Positions 10,995-19,900 of a stretch of DNA of 64,000 nucleotides are shown piece by piece (the stretch's first letter is position 1; the number at the start of each line of letters is the position of its first letter). The stretch is taken from NCBI RefSeq assembly GCF_007679045.1, contig NZ_VEFS01000006.1, forward strand, positions 1 through 64,000, in the 5' to 3' direction. The DNA is from Microbacterium sp. BH-3-3-3 (GTDB taxonomy: Bacteria; Actinomycetota; Actinomycetes; Actinomycetales; Microbacteriaceae). Both the position numbers and the translations under genes were made by a program. Under the pieces are notes generated by a model. It did no database searches, was not told the origin of the DNA, and saw only the letters and a list, made by a program, of their open reading frames with translations.

Positions 10995-11720
10995 ATGACC
11001 CGCAAAGACGGCCGGACCAACGACCAGCTGCGCCCCGTGACCATCGAGCGGGGCTGGTCGGCGCACGCCGAGGGCTCGGCTCTCGTCACGTTCGGCGGCA
11101 CCAAGGTGCTGTGCACCGCCTCGTTCACGAACGGCGTGCCGCGCTGGCTGACGGGCAAGGGCAAGGGCTGGGTCACCGCCGAGTACGCGATGCTGCCGCG
11201 CGCGACGAACAGCCGCAACGACCGCGAGTCGATCAAGGGCAAGGTCGGCGGCCGCACGCACGAGATCTCGCGCCTGATCGGTCGCGCGCTGCGCGCCGTC
11301 GTCGACACCAAGGCGCTGGGCGAGAACACCATCGTGATCGACTGCGACGTGCTGCAGGCCGACGGCGGTACGCGTACCGCGGCGATCACGGGTGCGTATG
11401 TGGCCTTGGCGGATGCCATCTCCTGGGGCCGCGAGAAGAAGTTCATCGGTCAACGTGCCGAGGTGCTGCGCGACTCGGTCGCCGCGGTGTCGGTGGGCAT
11501 CATCGACGGAGAGCCGATGCTCGACCTCGCCTACGTTGAGGACGTGCGGGCCGAGACCGACATGAACGTCGTCGTCACCGGCCGCGGTCTTTTCGTCGAG
11601 GTCCAGGGCACCGCCGAGGGCGCTCCCTTCGACAAGCGCGAGCTCGACCAGCTGCTCGAGCTGGGTGTGAACGGCTGCGCCGAGCTGCGCGGCATCCAGA
11701 CCTCGGTGCTCGAGGGCTGA
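10995..11720 (+). CDS. rph: Ribonuclease PH
   Basis: The 241-residue phosphorolytic 3'-5' exoribonuclease trims tRNA 3' ends. It begins [15 protein letters not shown] and contains [16 protein letters not shown] and the conserved segment [17 protein letters not shown] strong AGGAGGA precedes the ATG. The stop codon is followed after one base by the rdgB start, indicating translational coupling in a murI-rph-rdgB operon, a common actinobacterial arrangement. Confidence 0.95.
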   Translation: MTRKDGRTNDQLRPVTIERGWSAHAEGSALVTFGGTKVLCTASFTNGVPRWLTGKGKGWVTAEYAMLPRATNSRNDRESIKGKVGGRTHEISRLIGRALRAVVDTKALGENTIVIDCDVLQADGGTRTAAITGAYVALADAISWGREKKFIGQRAEVLRDSVAAVSVGIIDGEPMLDLAYVEDVRAETDMNVVVTGRGLFVEVQGTAEGAPFDKRELDQLLELGVNGCAELRGIQTSVLEG

Positions 11721-11721
11721 G

Positions 11722-12318
11722 ATGGCGCGCATCGTTCTGGCGACGCACAACCCGCACAAGGTCGAAGAGTTCCAGGCGATCGTCGCCGAGGTGCGCCCCG
11801 ACCTCGAGGTGATCGCGTACGACGGTCCGGAGCCGGTCGAAGACGGCGTGACCTTCGCCGCCAATGCCCTGATCAAGGCCCACGCGGCCGCTGCTCATAC
11901 GGGTCTGCCGGCGCTGGCCGACGACTCCGGTGTGGCTGTGGACGTGCTGGGCGGCTCGCCGGGCGTCTTTTCGGCGTACTGGGCCGGACACAAGAAGAAC
12001 GCGACGGCAAACCTCGAGCTGCTGCTCGACCAGCTGTCGGACGTCGCCGACCCCCACCGCACGGCGCAGTTCGTGTCGGTGATCGCGCTGGTTCGCCCGG
12101 ACGGTGGGGAGCAGACGGTCGAGGGCCGTTGGCCGGGGCGTCTGGCGACGGCGCCGGCCGGGCCGGGTGGCTTCGGTTACGACCCGATCTTCATCCCCGA
12201 CGGCCAGGCCGCGGGGGAGGAGCGCACCGTGGGGGAGTGGACGGCCGCGGAGAAGAACGCGGAGTCGCATCGTTCGCGGGCGTTCCGGGAATTGGCGCCG
12301 CTGCTCGAGACGCTCTGA
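11722..12318 (+). CDS. rdgB: Non-canonical purine NTP pyrophosphatase (RdgB/HAM1)
   Basis: This 198-residue enzyme hydrolyses dITP, XTP and ITP to monophosphates, cleaning the nucleotide pool. It has the N-terminal LATHNPHKVEEF, the catalytic ADDSGVAVDVLGGSPGVFSA and the GGFGYDPIFIPDG motifs of the family. It starts one base after the rph stop codon. The following 208-bp spacer contains no gene and ends in the terminator of the convergent repeat-protein gene. Confidence 0.95.
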   Translation: MARIVLATHNPHKVEEFQAIVAEVRPDLEVIAYDGPEPVEDGVTFAANALIKAHAAAAHTGLPALADDSGVAVDVLGGSPGVFSAYWAGHKKNATANLELLLDQLSDVADPHRTAQFVSVIALVRPDGGEQTVEGRWPGRLATAPAGPGGFGYDPIFIPDGQAAGEERTVGEWTAAEKNAESHRSRAFRELAPLLETL

Positions 12319-12464
12319 GTTGACCGCGCCCATTTCATCTCAGGGAAATGAGGCACCACCTGGCTGCCGAGGAGAGCAGAGATAGCTCAAGGCAGTGATG
12401 ATGGCAGTGTCCCCAACGATCTGTGCGGTCTCGAACATGCTTGCTTGCACCCCCGAAAGGGTAA

Positions 12465-12503
12465 GGACCCTCCGCTGACGCACATCCCGTCGGCGAAGGG
12501 TCC
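12465..12503 (-). terminator. Hairpin downstream of the eight-repeat exported protein gene
   Basis: GGACCCT at 12465 pairs with AGGGTCC ending at 12503, with further pairs CGC/GCG and GACG/CGTC separated by single mismatches. It lies 24 bp past the minus-strand stop at 12527. There is no long T run, so it is an imperfect intrinsic terminator candidate. Confidence 0.55.
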
Positions 12504-12526
12504 CGTGGCTCACGCCACCGAAAGCG

Positions 12527-14638
12527 CTACACGCACCCCGTCAACGCGAGGGGCAGGGTCGTATTTCCGGACGCATCACGATCGGCCTGGCCCGCAACAG
12601 AAATGCCGGTACCGACCACCGAGCCACCCGCGGTAATCAGCTTGTTGTCCGGGGTGAGGAACAGGTCGTCCCAAACGGGCTTCGAACCGTTCGGAATGTT
12701 GGGGACCGAAACCCAGGCGCCGTTACGTAGCATCGCCGCGACTCCGTTAGTCCCAACGAGCGGGAGGGTGGTGTTTCCCGAGGCGTCGCGGTCTCCTTGC
12801 CCTGCCGAACCAATGCCGGTGCCGACGACGGAGCCGCCTGCGGTGATGAGCCGGTTGTCAGAGGTGAGGTACAGGTCGTTCCAGATGGGCTTGGATCCGT
12901 TTGGGATGTTCGGGACTGACACCCAGGCTCCGTTTCGCAGCATTGCTGCGACTCCGTTCGTTCCGACGAGCGGGAGGGTGGTGTTCCCCGAGGCATCCCG
13001 GTATCCCTGGCCTGCCGAACCAATGCCGGCGCCGACGACGGAGCCGCCTGCGGTGATGAGCCGGTTGTCAGAGGTGAGGTACAGGTCGTTCCAGATGGGC
13101 TTGGATCCGTTTGGGATGTTCGGGACTGACACCCAGGCTCCGTTTCGCAGCATTGCTGCGACACCGTTCGTTCCGACGAGCGGGAGCGTGGTGTTTCCCG
13201 AAGTGTCTCTGTCGGCTTGACCCGCGAAGGCGATCCCAGTGCCCACCTGCGAGCCCCATGCGGTCACCAGGTCGCCATAGTAGGTGAGGAACAGATCGTT
13301 CCACACGGGTTTCGACCCGCTCGGAACTGCCGGAAGGGAGACCCATGCGCCGTTGCGAAGCAGCGCCGCGACGCCGTTCGTTCCGACCAGCGGGAGGCTC
13401 GTGTTGCCCGAGGTGTCGCGATCAGCTTGCCCCGCGCTGCCTAGGGCGCTTCCAACCTCTGACCCGCCCGCGGTGATGAGCTTGTCGTCCGCGGTGAGGA
13501 AAAGGTCGTTCCATACAGGCCTCGACCCGTTCGGGACGTTGGGAATCGCAACCCAAGCACCGTTTCGCAGCAGTGCGGCGACACCGTTAGTTCCGACCAG
13601 CGGCAGAGTTGTGTTCCCCGACGTGTCCCGGTCTGCTTGTCCCGCCGAGGCCAATCCGGTGCCCACAGTGGAGCCGCCCGCTGTGACCAGCTTATTGTCC
13701 GAGGTGAGGTAGAGGTCATTCCAGATGGGCTTCGAGCCATTGGGCACATTGGGAATGGAAACCCATGCCCCATTTCGCAGCATCGCCGCGACACCGTTCG
13801 TTCCGACAAGGGGAAGAGTGGTGTTCCCGGACGTGTCTCGGTCGGCCTGACCCGCGTACCCGACTCCCGTGCCCACGACGGAGCCGCCCGCGGTGATGAG
13901 TTTGTTGTCGGAAGTGAGGAACAGGTCGTTCCAGATGGGGGTCGATCCGTTCGGGATGTTCGGCACCGACACCCAGGCGCCGTTTCGCAGTAGGGCAGCG
14001 ACACCGTTCGTCCCGACCAGCGGGAGGGTCGTGTTTCCGGACGTGTCCCGATACCCCTGGCCCGCTGAAGCAATGCCCGTGCCCACCTGCGAGCCACCCG
14101 CCGTCACCAAGCGGTTGTCGCCGGTGAGGTACAGGTCGTTCCAGATCGGCTTTGCGCCGGTGGGTACTCCGGGGATGAAGGCCCAGGCACCGTTGTGTAG
14201 CGATGCCACGCCGTTACGTGCGGTCGCCGACAAGTTGGCGCTCGCGCCGCTCGCGCCGGCACTTGCGGCGAGGATTGCCACGTTTCCGCCGATCGAAGGG
14301 ACGGAAATGTCAGGCAGCGTGAGCCACCCATTCGTGCCGGTAACACCGGTAGATGTCGTTCCTCCGGTCGAGAACGTGTAGCTGCCGGCCAGCGTGGTCG
14401 TCACGGCCACGTTCGCCTTTGGGGTTCCGTTTTCCATTGCACGCAGCTGCACTCCGGAGATAGTCGAGCAGGCTGCGCCGGTGTATGACGAGTTTGCGAA
14501 CGAAAGGACGGGGCCGGATGCGGCGAAGGCCGGTGTTCCGGCGGTTATCGCGATCGCGGGTACCGCGAAGGCGGCGCCGGCGAGGACGGTGCGTCGCGCG
14601 ATCGGTTTCGCGGTGAGGGGTTCAGATGAGTCGGTCAC
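12527..14638 (-). CDS. Tat-exported eight-repeat protein (repeat protein A)
   Basis: I do not recognise a named family. The 703-residue product starts with a twin-arginine signal (ARRTVLAGAAF, cleavage likely after AFA). An Ig-like domain of about 110 residues follows (SYTGAACSTISGVQL, then TTSTGVTGTNGWLTLPDI), and then eight tandem repeats of exactly 70 residues with core NGAWVSVPNIPNGSKPIWND and LITAGGS. The mature chain appears to contain only two cysteines, one in CSTI and one in the final TGCV, so a disulfide joining the chain ends is plausible. The GTG start at 14638 is chosen because AAAGGA lies 8 nt upstream and the signal peptide begins there; an ATG 36 codons upstream lacks such support. 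Secretion is well supported; function is unknown. Confidence 0.85.
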   Translation of the reverse strand: MTDSSEPLTAKPIARRTVLAGAAFAVPAIAITAGTPAFAASGPVLSFANSSYTGAACSTISGVQLRAMENGTPKANVAVTTTLAGSYTFSTGGTTSTGVTGTNGWLTLPDISVPSIGGNVAILAASAGASGASANLSATARNGVASLHNGAWAFIPGVPTGAKPIWNDLYLTGDNRLVTAGGSQVGTGIASAGQGYRDTSGNTTLPLVGTNGVAALLRNGAWVSVPNIPNGSTPIWNDLFLTSDNKLITAGGSVVGTGVGYAGQADRDTSGNTTLPLVGTNGVAAMLRNGAWVSIPNVPNGSKPIWNDLYLTSDNKLVTAGGSTVGTGLASAGQADRDTSGNTTLPLVGTNGVAALLRNGAWVAIPNVPNGSRPVWNDLFLTADDKLITAGGSEVGSALGSAGQADRDTSGNTSLPLVGTNGVAALLRNGAWVSLPAVPSGSKPVWNDLFLTYYGDLVTAWGSQVGTGIAFAGQADRDTSGNTTLPLVGTNGVAAMLRNGAWVSVPNIPNGSKPIWNDLYLTSDNRLITAGGSVVGAGIGSAGQGYRDASGNTTLPLVGTNGVAAMLRNGAWVSVPNIPNGSKPIWNDLYLTSDNRLITAGGSVVGTGIGSAGQGDRDASGNTTLPLVGTNGVAAMLRNGAWVSVPNIPNGSKPVWDDLFLTPDNKLITAGGSVVGTGISVAGQADRDASGNTTLPLALTGCV

Positions 14639-14750
14639 GAGGGCGATCCTTTCGATCAACGTGCTGCGGTGGCCGAAGTCGGCGCGGCGGGAGCTGGAAC
14701 GGCAGCGGTACTCCTCCGCACTTTGACCGGCCTCCTGCGCGAACACAGCA

Positions 14751-14788
14751 AAAGCACCACCTTCCCCGACGGGTGAAGGTGGTGCTTT
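14751..14788 (-). terminator. Perfect 14-bp hairpin with T run
   Basis: AAAGCACCACCTTC pairs exactly with GAAGGTGGTGCTTT across a 10-nt loop. On the minus strand the stem is followed by a short T stretch, fitting a rho-independent terminator for the small minus-strand gene ending at 14933. It also insulates the repeat-protein gene starting at 14638. It may work in both directions. Confidence 0.8.
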
Positions 14789-14932
14789 CCTGGTCAGAGG
14801 GAGAATCGGGACAGTACGCGCGCAAGGGAGACGCTCGGAAGATCACCCCTCAAGTCACCTACGTGCGCGGCATCCGCGCTCCATTTGTAACCGTGGGGCA
14901 GGAACTCTCGGCGAGACGCCGACGCGCTGGTT

Positions 14933-15238
14933 TTACTGCAACCAACGACTCCAGTGCGACGGATCGGGATCGCCCGTCACCGCGTGCATGGCCTCTGCCA
15001 GGCGGAGGGCGCCGGAAAGATCGATGCGAACGTGAAGGTCGCGCAGTTCTTCGGTCGTGATCTCGATCCACTCGCCGGAGGGAGACTTGGTCCGCACCGT
15101 CGTGAGCGTCACCGGCTGCGCGACCCCACCGAGGTCGAGCACGGCGCCGAGCTCCACAGGGTCGCTGTAGTGAGCTCCGGTCCACCACGGGTCTCGATGG
15201 ATCGTGCACCAGGCAGGGCAGTTCGGCGAGGTTGTCAT
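14933..15238 (-). CDS. Small Trp/Cys/His-motif protein (DUF6907-like)
   Basis: This 101-residue protein contains CPAWCTIHRDPWWTGAHYSD near its N-terminus, a Cys-X3-Cys-X2-His cluster with flanking tryptophans like that of small actinobacterial DUF6907-type proteins, then a beta-rich half (SGEWIEITTEELRDLHVRID) and LRLAEAMHAVTGD. The function is unknown. I placed the start at the ATG at 15238 because TACATT lies 7 nt upstream (leaderless pattern) and the motif begins immediately after; a longer frame to 15415 has no such signal. A strong terminator follows at 14751-14788. Confidence 0.6.
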   Translation of the reverse strand: MTTSPNCPAWCTIHRDPWWTGAHYSDPVELGAVLDLGGVAQPVTLTTVRTKSPSGEWIEITTEELRDLHVRIDLSGALRLAEAMHAVTGDPDPSHWSRWLQ

Positions 15239-15622
15239 GCCCGCGAATGTATCCAGTTTGCGAAATGTGCCGCGCGAGTTCTCCACAGGTGCCCATACGT
15301 CGCGAGGAGCGCACCAGCGCGTGCGATGGGCGCACGGCGTGAAGGGCAACGGACACGGAACGTACTCCTCAGGTTGGGGCGGATGCATCGACAGGAGTAA
15401 CTGTGACATGCACATGTAAAAGTGTTTTAGTGAGGGTCGCCTATGTCACTCGCTGAAGGGTGCAACTGGCGCGTAATTCCGGGCTTTTCGGCCAACAGTC
15501 GTCCGGTGGTTCGCGTCGGTAATCACCCCGAATCTCACCCTGGAGCGAGAGCGACACCCGTTCTCATTCCCGACTTGCCCGAATCGACGTGGCCGGGCTG
15601 ACACCGCACCTAGCCTGGAGCT
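15239..15622. other. Gene-free divergent spacer
   Basis: This 384-bp stretch separates the small minus-strand gene from the CDF exporter. It holds the proximal promoter boxes of both (TACATT on the minus strand at 15246-15251 and TAGCCT on the plus strand at 15611-15616). It is somewhat richer in A/T near 15405-15440 than its surroundings. I see no convincing gene, riboswitch or repeat. Confidence 0.5.
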
Positions 15623-16540
15623 ATGCACGATCACGCGCCGGGCGGCGGCATCCGGGATGCCAGTAATAGGCGCCTGCTCGCCATCGCCCTCGGATTGACC
15701 ACCGTGGTGATGGTCGTGCAGATCGTCGGCGCGATCGTGTCGGGCTCTCTCGCCCTGCTCGCCGACGCGGCGCACATGTTCACCGACGCCGCAGCGCTCG
15801 TCGTCGCCCTCATCGCAACCGCGATCGCTGCGCGGCCCGCCGACGATCGCCGCACGTTCGGATACCAGCGCGCCGAGGTGCTCGGCGCTCTCGCCAACGG
15901 GATCATCCTGATCCTGCTGTGCGCGTGGGTCGGCATCGAGGCGGTGCAGCGCCTGCTGTCGCCCGCCGAGGCCGAGGTGCAGGGCGGACTGATGCTCGTC
16001 GTCGCGATCGCCGGCCTCGTCGCGAATGCGGTGTCGATGTTCCTGCTGTCGCGGGCACAGAAACGCAGCATCAACGTGCGCGGCGCGTACCTCGAGGTGC
16101 TCGGCGACCTGATCGGCTCGGCCGCGGTGATCGTCGCGGCCATTGTGATCGTGACGACGGGATTCACGCAGGCGGATGCCATAGCCTCGCTGTTCATCGC
16201 GGTGCTCATCGTGCCGCGGGCAATCGGGCTGCTGCGCGAGGTCGTCGTCGTGCTGACGGAGTCGGCGCCGGTGGGGGTGCACGTCGCGGAGATCCGCGAG
16301 CACCTGCGAGAGGCCAACGGTGTGGTCGACGTGCACGACGTGCACGTGTGGCAGCTCACGCGCGGCGCGCCAGTGTTCAGCGCACACGTCATCGTGGAAG
16401 ACGCGGCTCTCACCGACGGCCGTGCGGCCGCGATCCTGGCGTCGCTGCAGACGTGCCTCACGGATCACTTTGACGTCGAGCACTCGACGTTTCAGCTGGA
16501 GCCGGCGGGGCATGTGGAGCACGACTCGCGTCACGCGTGA
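15623..16540 (+). CDS. Cation diffusion facilitator (CzcD/ZitB-like metal exporter)
   Basis: The 305-residue protein has six hydrophobic segments and the CDF metal-site motifs LADAAHMFTDAAAL in helix II and YLEVLGDLIGSAAVI in helix V, followed by a cytoplasmic domain (VVDVHDVHVWQLT) typical of the family. It begins with the His-containing MHDHAPGGG. Such proteins export Zn, Co or Cd in exchange for protons; the specific metal is not readable. TAGCCT lies 6 nt before the ATG (leaderless type). It stands between two repeat-protein genes on the opposite strand and ends at a strong shared terminator. Confidence 0.92.
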   Translation: MHDHAPGGGIRDASNRRLLAIALGLTTVVMVVQIVGAIVSGSLALLADAAHMFTDAAALVVALIATAIAARPADDRRTFGYQRAEVLGALANGIILILLCAWVGIEAVQRLLSPAEAEVQGGLMLVVAIAGLVANAVSMFLLSRAQKRSINVRGAYLEVLGDLIGSAAVIVAAIVIVTTGFTQADAIASLFIAVLIVPRAIGLLREVVVVLTESAPVGVHVAEIREHLREANGVVDVHDVHVWQLTRGAPVFSAHVIVEDAALTDGRAAAILASLQTCLTDHFDVEHSTFQLEPAGHVEHDSRHA

Positions 16541-16572
16541 CGTCCGAGCCCAGGTTCCAAGCGGCAACGAAG

Positions 16573-16606
16573 AGGGCGCGGACTGCATTGCTGCAGTCCG
16601 CGCCCT
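16573..16606. terminator. Perfect 15-bp hairpin, bidirectional
   Basis: AGGGCGCGGACTGCA pairs exactly with TGCAGTCCGCGCCCT across a TTGC loop. It sits between the convergent CDF exporter (stop at 16540) and the minus-strand repeat protein B (stop at 16624), so it probably ends both transcripts. Confidence 0.85.
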
Positions 16607-16623
16607 CCTTGGATCCACCCGCC

Positions 16624-18819
16624 TCAGCAGCTGGTTTTCTTGATCGCCAACGGCAGGAACGTGTGTCCGTCGGTGTTCAGGTAGATCTGACCGCACGAGT
16701 GCACGTTGTCGGCCTCGACGCTGCCCGTGTTGCCCTGGATCAGTTGACCGTTGGGCGCGAGGAACGACGATCCCGCGACGGGGACGGACCCTGACGGGAT
16801 TCCCTGACAGGCTGTCTCGGCGCCGTTATCGAGGTACGTGAAGCTACCGTCCTGCTTCTTCAACGGGAGATACGAGTGGTCGTTGCGCCAGCGGAAGATG
16901 CGGCCCACCGAGTCCACGTTGGAAGCAAGCACGGCGCCCGTGACGCCATCGATCAGCCGACCGTCGGTCGCGAGGAACCACGTGTAGGCAATCGGTCGTG
17001 AGCCTGCTGGCACACCCAACGCGGGGTTCTCGGTGCCGTCCTGCCGGTAGGCGAACGTACCGTCCAGCTTCTTCAGGGGGAGGTAAGTCTTGCCGTCGGT
17101 TCCGAGATAGATCTCACCGCACGACGCGACGTTCGTCGCTTCGACGATGCCGGTGTTCCCCTGAATCAGTCGCCCATCGGTCGAAAGGAACGAGGACCCG
17201 GCGACGGGAACGGAACCCGATGGCACCCCTGTGCACGCGGTTTCAGATCCGTTCTCGAGAAAGGTGAAGGTGCCGTCCGTCTTGCGCAGTGGGAGGTAGG
17301 AATGGTTGTTCGTCCAACGGAAGATGAGGCCCCACGTGTCAACGCTCGAGGCCAAGACTGATCCGCTTACGCCGTCGATGAGTCGGCCGTCAGGCGCCAC
17401 GAACCACGAGAAGGTGACGGGTGCAGAGTTGACCGGGGTTCCCGAGGCATTTGTCTGCGTGTTGTCGTCGCGATACGCCGGGGTTGTTTCGGCGATGCCG
17501 AGCGGCATCTGCCAGTGGCCGTTCCAGTCGTAGTAAAGAACCTGTCCTGTCGTGCTGACCGCGGTTGCATAGACCGTGTTGCTGTTCGCACTGTCGATGA
17601 GCCGACCGTCGGGTGCAAGGAAAACGCCACCTACGACGGGGGTGGACCCGGAGGGTATGCCGGTGACAGCGGATTCGGCGCCATCCTTGATGACGGTGAA
17701 GCTGCCGTCGGACTTCTTCAGAGGCCAGCGCCAGTGAGACCCGTCCCACAGCATGCGGCCGAAGCTTTCGACGTTCGTCGTGAGGACGGATCCGTCGTCG
17801 CCGGCGACGAGTCTGCCGTCGGGTGCGAGGAAGTAGGCGTCCGCCGCGGGAGTCGAGCCGGAAGGGACGCCGGTGGTCGCGTACTCGGCTTGCAACTTGA
17901 AGATCCGGAAGCTGCCGTCAGTCTTCTTGATGGGCAGCCGCGCGTCGTTGTGGGCGTTCTGCGGCTGATTGCCCCAGGTCGACATCTGTCCCCACGAGGC
18001 GACGTTCGTGGCCTGCGCGACGCCGTTGCCACCGTAGACGATGCTGCCGTCGGAGGTGAGGAAGTACTCCGCGACGATCGGGGTGGAACCAGAAGGAACG
18101 CTGGGGTAGGTGCGCTCCTGCCATGACGGGTACGAGGCGCGACCGCTGACGAGGGAGCCGGTCGATCCATCGGTTTTCAAAAGGGGGACTACCCAGTTGT
18201 CGTCGTCGCGGTACATCTGGCCGAAAGTAGCGACACCTGACGTCAGTACGGTGTTGTTGTTCGCGGCATCCAGAACTCGGCCATCCGGGGCGAGGTAGCA
18301 ACCGGCGAACGCCGGTAGGGAACCCGTGGGGATGTTGCTCGCGGTTTGCGCAGCACCGTTCTGTAGGTACTTCGCAACGGTCGCGTCCGTGCCGCGCAGA
18401 GTCGTCGACGAGCCGGATGTGCCCGATGCCGACGCTGAGGCCGTTCCGGTGCCGCCGGTTGCGGGCACGGTGATGCCGGGCAGCGTGAGCGAGCCGTCGG
18501 AGCCGGTGACGCTGGTGGATGTCGTGCCACCGTTCGAGAAGACGAAGCCACCGGACAGCGAGATGGTGACGGAAACGCCTGCCTGGCCGGTGCCGTTGTC
18601 CGACGCCGTCACCTTGATTCCGTTGATGGTCGAGCAGCCCGGGCCGGTGTAGGACGACTTCGCGAACGAGAGGGTGGTGCCGGATGCCGCGAATGCGGGG
18701 GACGCAGTCGTGAGGGCGATGGCGGGGACGGACCAGGCGGCGCCGGCCAGGACCGTTCGGCGCGCGATGGGGGTCTGGGCGACCGGTGCGAGCGGTTCGG
18801 GAGTGGTTGAGGTCGTCAC
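16624..18819 (-). CDS. Tat-exported eight-repeat protein (repeat protein B)
   Basis: A 731-residue paralogue of protein A. It has the twin-arginine signal ARRTVLAGAAWSVPAIALTT with cleavage near AFA, the Ig-like domain with SYTGPGCSTINGI, and eight divergent repeats of about 68-80 residues with core PSGSTP, FLAPDGRLI, and YLPLKKTDGSF. Repeats 5-6 and 7-8 look like a duplicated two-repeat cassette, and repeats 6 and 8 each carry a TAC...SC cysteine pair. The last residues are KKTSC, again ending in cysteine. The GTG start at 18819 has GAAGGGA about 10 nt upstream and opens the signal peptide; the frame upstream of it is not coding. Function unknown; extracytoplasmic location is likely. Confidence 0.83.
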   Translation of the reverse strand: MTTSTTPEPLAPVAQTPIARRTVLAGAAWSVPAIALTTASPAFAASGTTLSFAKSSYTGPGCSTINGIKVTASDNGTGQAGVSVTISLSGGFVFSNGGTTSTSVTGSDGSLTLPGITVPATGGTGTASASASGTSGSSTTLRGTDATVAKYLQNGAAQTASNIPTGSLPAFAGCYLAPDGRVLDAANNNTVLTSGVATFGQMYRDDDNWVVPLLKTDGSTGSLVSGRASYPSWQERTYPSVPSGSTPIVAEYFLTSDGSIVYGGNGVAQATNVASWGQMSTWGNQPQNAHNDARLPIKKTDGSFRIFKLQAEYATTGVPSGSTPAADAYFLAPDGRLVAGDDGSVLTTNVESFGRMLWDGSHWRWPLKKSDGSFTVIKDGAESAVTGIPSGSTPVVGGVFLAPDGRLIDSANSNTVYATAVSTTGQVLYYDWNGHWQMPLGIAETTPAYRDDNTQTNASGTPVNSAPVTFSWFVAPDGRLIDGVSGSVLASSVDTWGLIFRWTNNHSYLPLRKTDGTFTFLENGSETACTGVPSGSVPVAGSSFLSTDGRLIQGNTGIVEATNVASCGEIYLGTDGKTYLPLKKLDGTFAYRQDGTENPALGVPAGSRPIAYTWFLATDGRLIDGVTGAVLASNVDSVGRIFRWRNDHSYLPLKKQDGSFTYLDNGAETACQGIPSGSVPVAGSSFLAPNGQLIQGNTGSVEADNVHSCGQIYLNTDGHTFLPLAIKKTSC

Positions 18820-19060
18820 GGAAGTGTTGTCCCTTCGGGGCAGGTATACGTGTGGTCCACTGTGGCGTGGCCGCGGGGAACCATATGGCACGTATTCGTA
18901 TCGCCCGGGGGTGAAGTCGCCGCAAACCGCGTCATTCCGGGGCGGTCGCGACATGCAGGCGGGTGAAGTCGGGAGGCAGATCACCCCGGCGCTCACCTGC
19001 ACCTCGCGGACCCGATCTCCGCTAGCCTGCGGACAGGTACCCACACCCCCGGAGGTTCCC

Positions 19061-19762
19061 ATGTTTTCGTCGACCGTTATGGGCCATTGGCTCCCCGCCG
19101 CTGCAGGCGATCTCGCCGAAGGCGAGGGAGTGGTCGTCATCGACCCGGAACTCCCCGAGAACCGGTCGGTCTCGGTTCTGGAGGTTGAAGACGGACCAAC
19201 TGTCGTGCGTCTCTCGCCGGACCGCGCCGCGCACCTCGGACACGCGCACGGCGAACGCATCGCGGCGGACGAGGCGACGGAGCGGATCACGGCGGCCGGC
19301 ATCGCCCTGAACAATCCCGACCACCTGTTCTACCTGCCGGTCGAAGAGCATGCGTCGGTGCTGGCCGAATCGGCTGATGAACACACGCGCCGCCTCAGCG
19401 AAGAGGACGCCGATACGTTCGCTGCTCTCGCCGCCGCGGCGCCCGAGAACGACCTCGACGAGGCGTTCGTCGAACTCGACCACTGGCTCGTGTTCGGCAC
19501 GTTCGTCGAGGGGCGACTTGCCGCCGCGGCGAGTATGTTCCCCTGGCGGGGCACGCGTCTCGCCGACCTGGGGGTCATCACGCTTCCCGAGTTCCGCGGG
19601 CGCGGTCTCGCCCGGGCGACGGTGCTGGCCATGGCGGCCGAGGCGCTCGAGCAGGGCTACGAGCCGCAGTACCGGTGCCAGCTCGACAATGCGCCGTCGG
19701 TTGCCCTGGCCCTGGCATCCGGGTTCCGCCGCTTCGGCGGGTGGACCGTCATCGACGACTGA
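19061..19762 (+). CDS. GNAT-family N-acetyltransferase
   Basis: The 233-residue protein ends in a GNAT core: LADLGVITLPEFRGRGLARA (acetyl-CoA pyrophosphate loop with RGRGLA) and YRCQLDNAPSVALALASGFR (the Asn and hydrophobic helix typical of the fold). The N-terminal about 100 residues are acidic and less conserved. It would transfer an acetyl group from acetyl-CoA to an amine, substrate unknown. A TAGCCT box at 19022-19027 and a GGAGG 6 nt before the ATG suggest a short leader with normal initiation. It is encoded opposite to, and between, members of the repeat-protein family. Confidence 0.82.
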   Translation: MFSSTVMGHWLPAAAGDLAEGEGVVVIDPELPENRSVSVLEVEDGPTVVRLSPDRAAHLGHAHGERIAADEATERITAAGIALNNPDHLFYLPVEEHASVLAESADEHTRRLSEEDADTFAALAAAAPENDLDEAFVELDHWLVFGTFVEGRLAAAASMFPWRGTRLADLGVITLPEFRGRGLARATVLAMAAEALEQGYEPQYRCQLDNAPSVALALASGFRRFGGWTVIDD

Positions 19763-19900
19763 CGTGGCCGACTTCGCGACACCGAACCTGCCCTCGCGGG
19801 ACTCCGAGGAAAAGGATGGCGACTTCGAGCGAAACGACCGGGCGGTGCACCCCATCGTTCGCCCGCCGCGGGGGTCCTCGCGTCACGCCGCCGGATGCCT

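Noticed and set aside
12600..14200. Repetitive region considered as CRISPR or satellite DNA
   Set aside because: The 210-bp period is an exact multiple of three and encodes a continuous 70-residue protein repeat behind a signal peptide.
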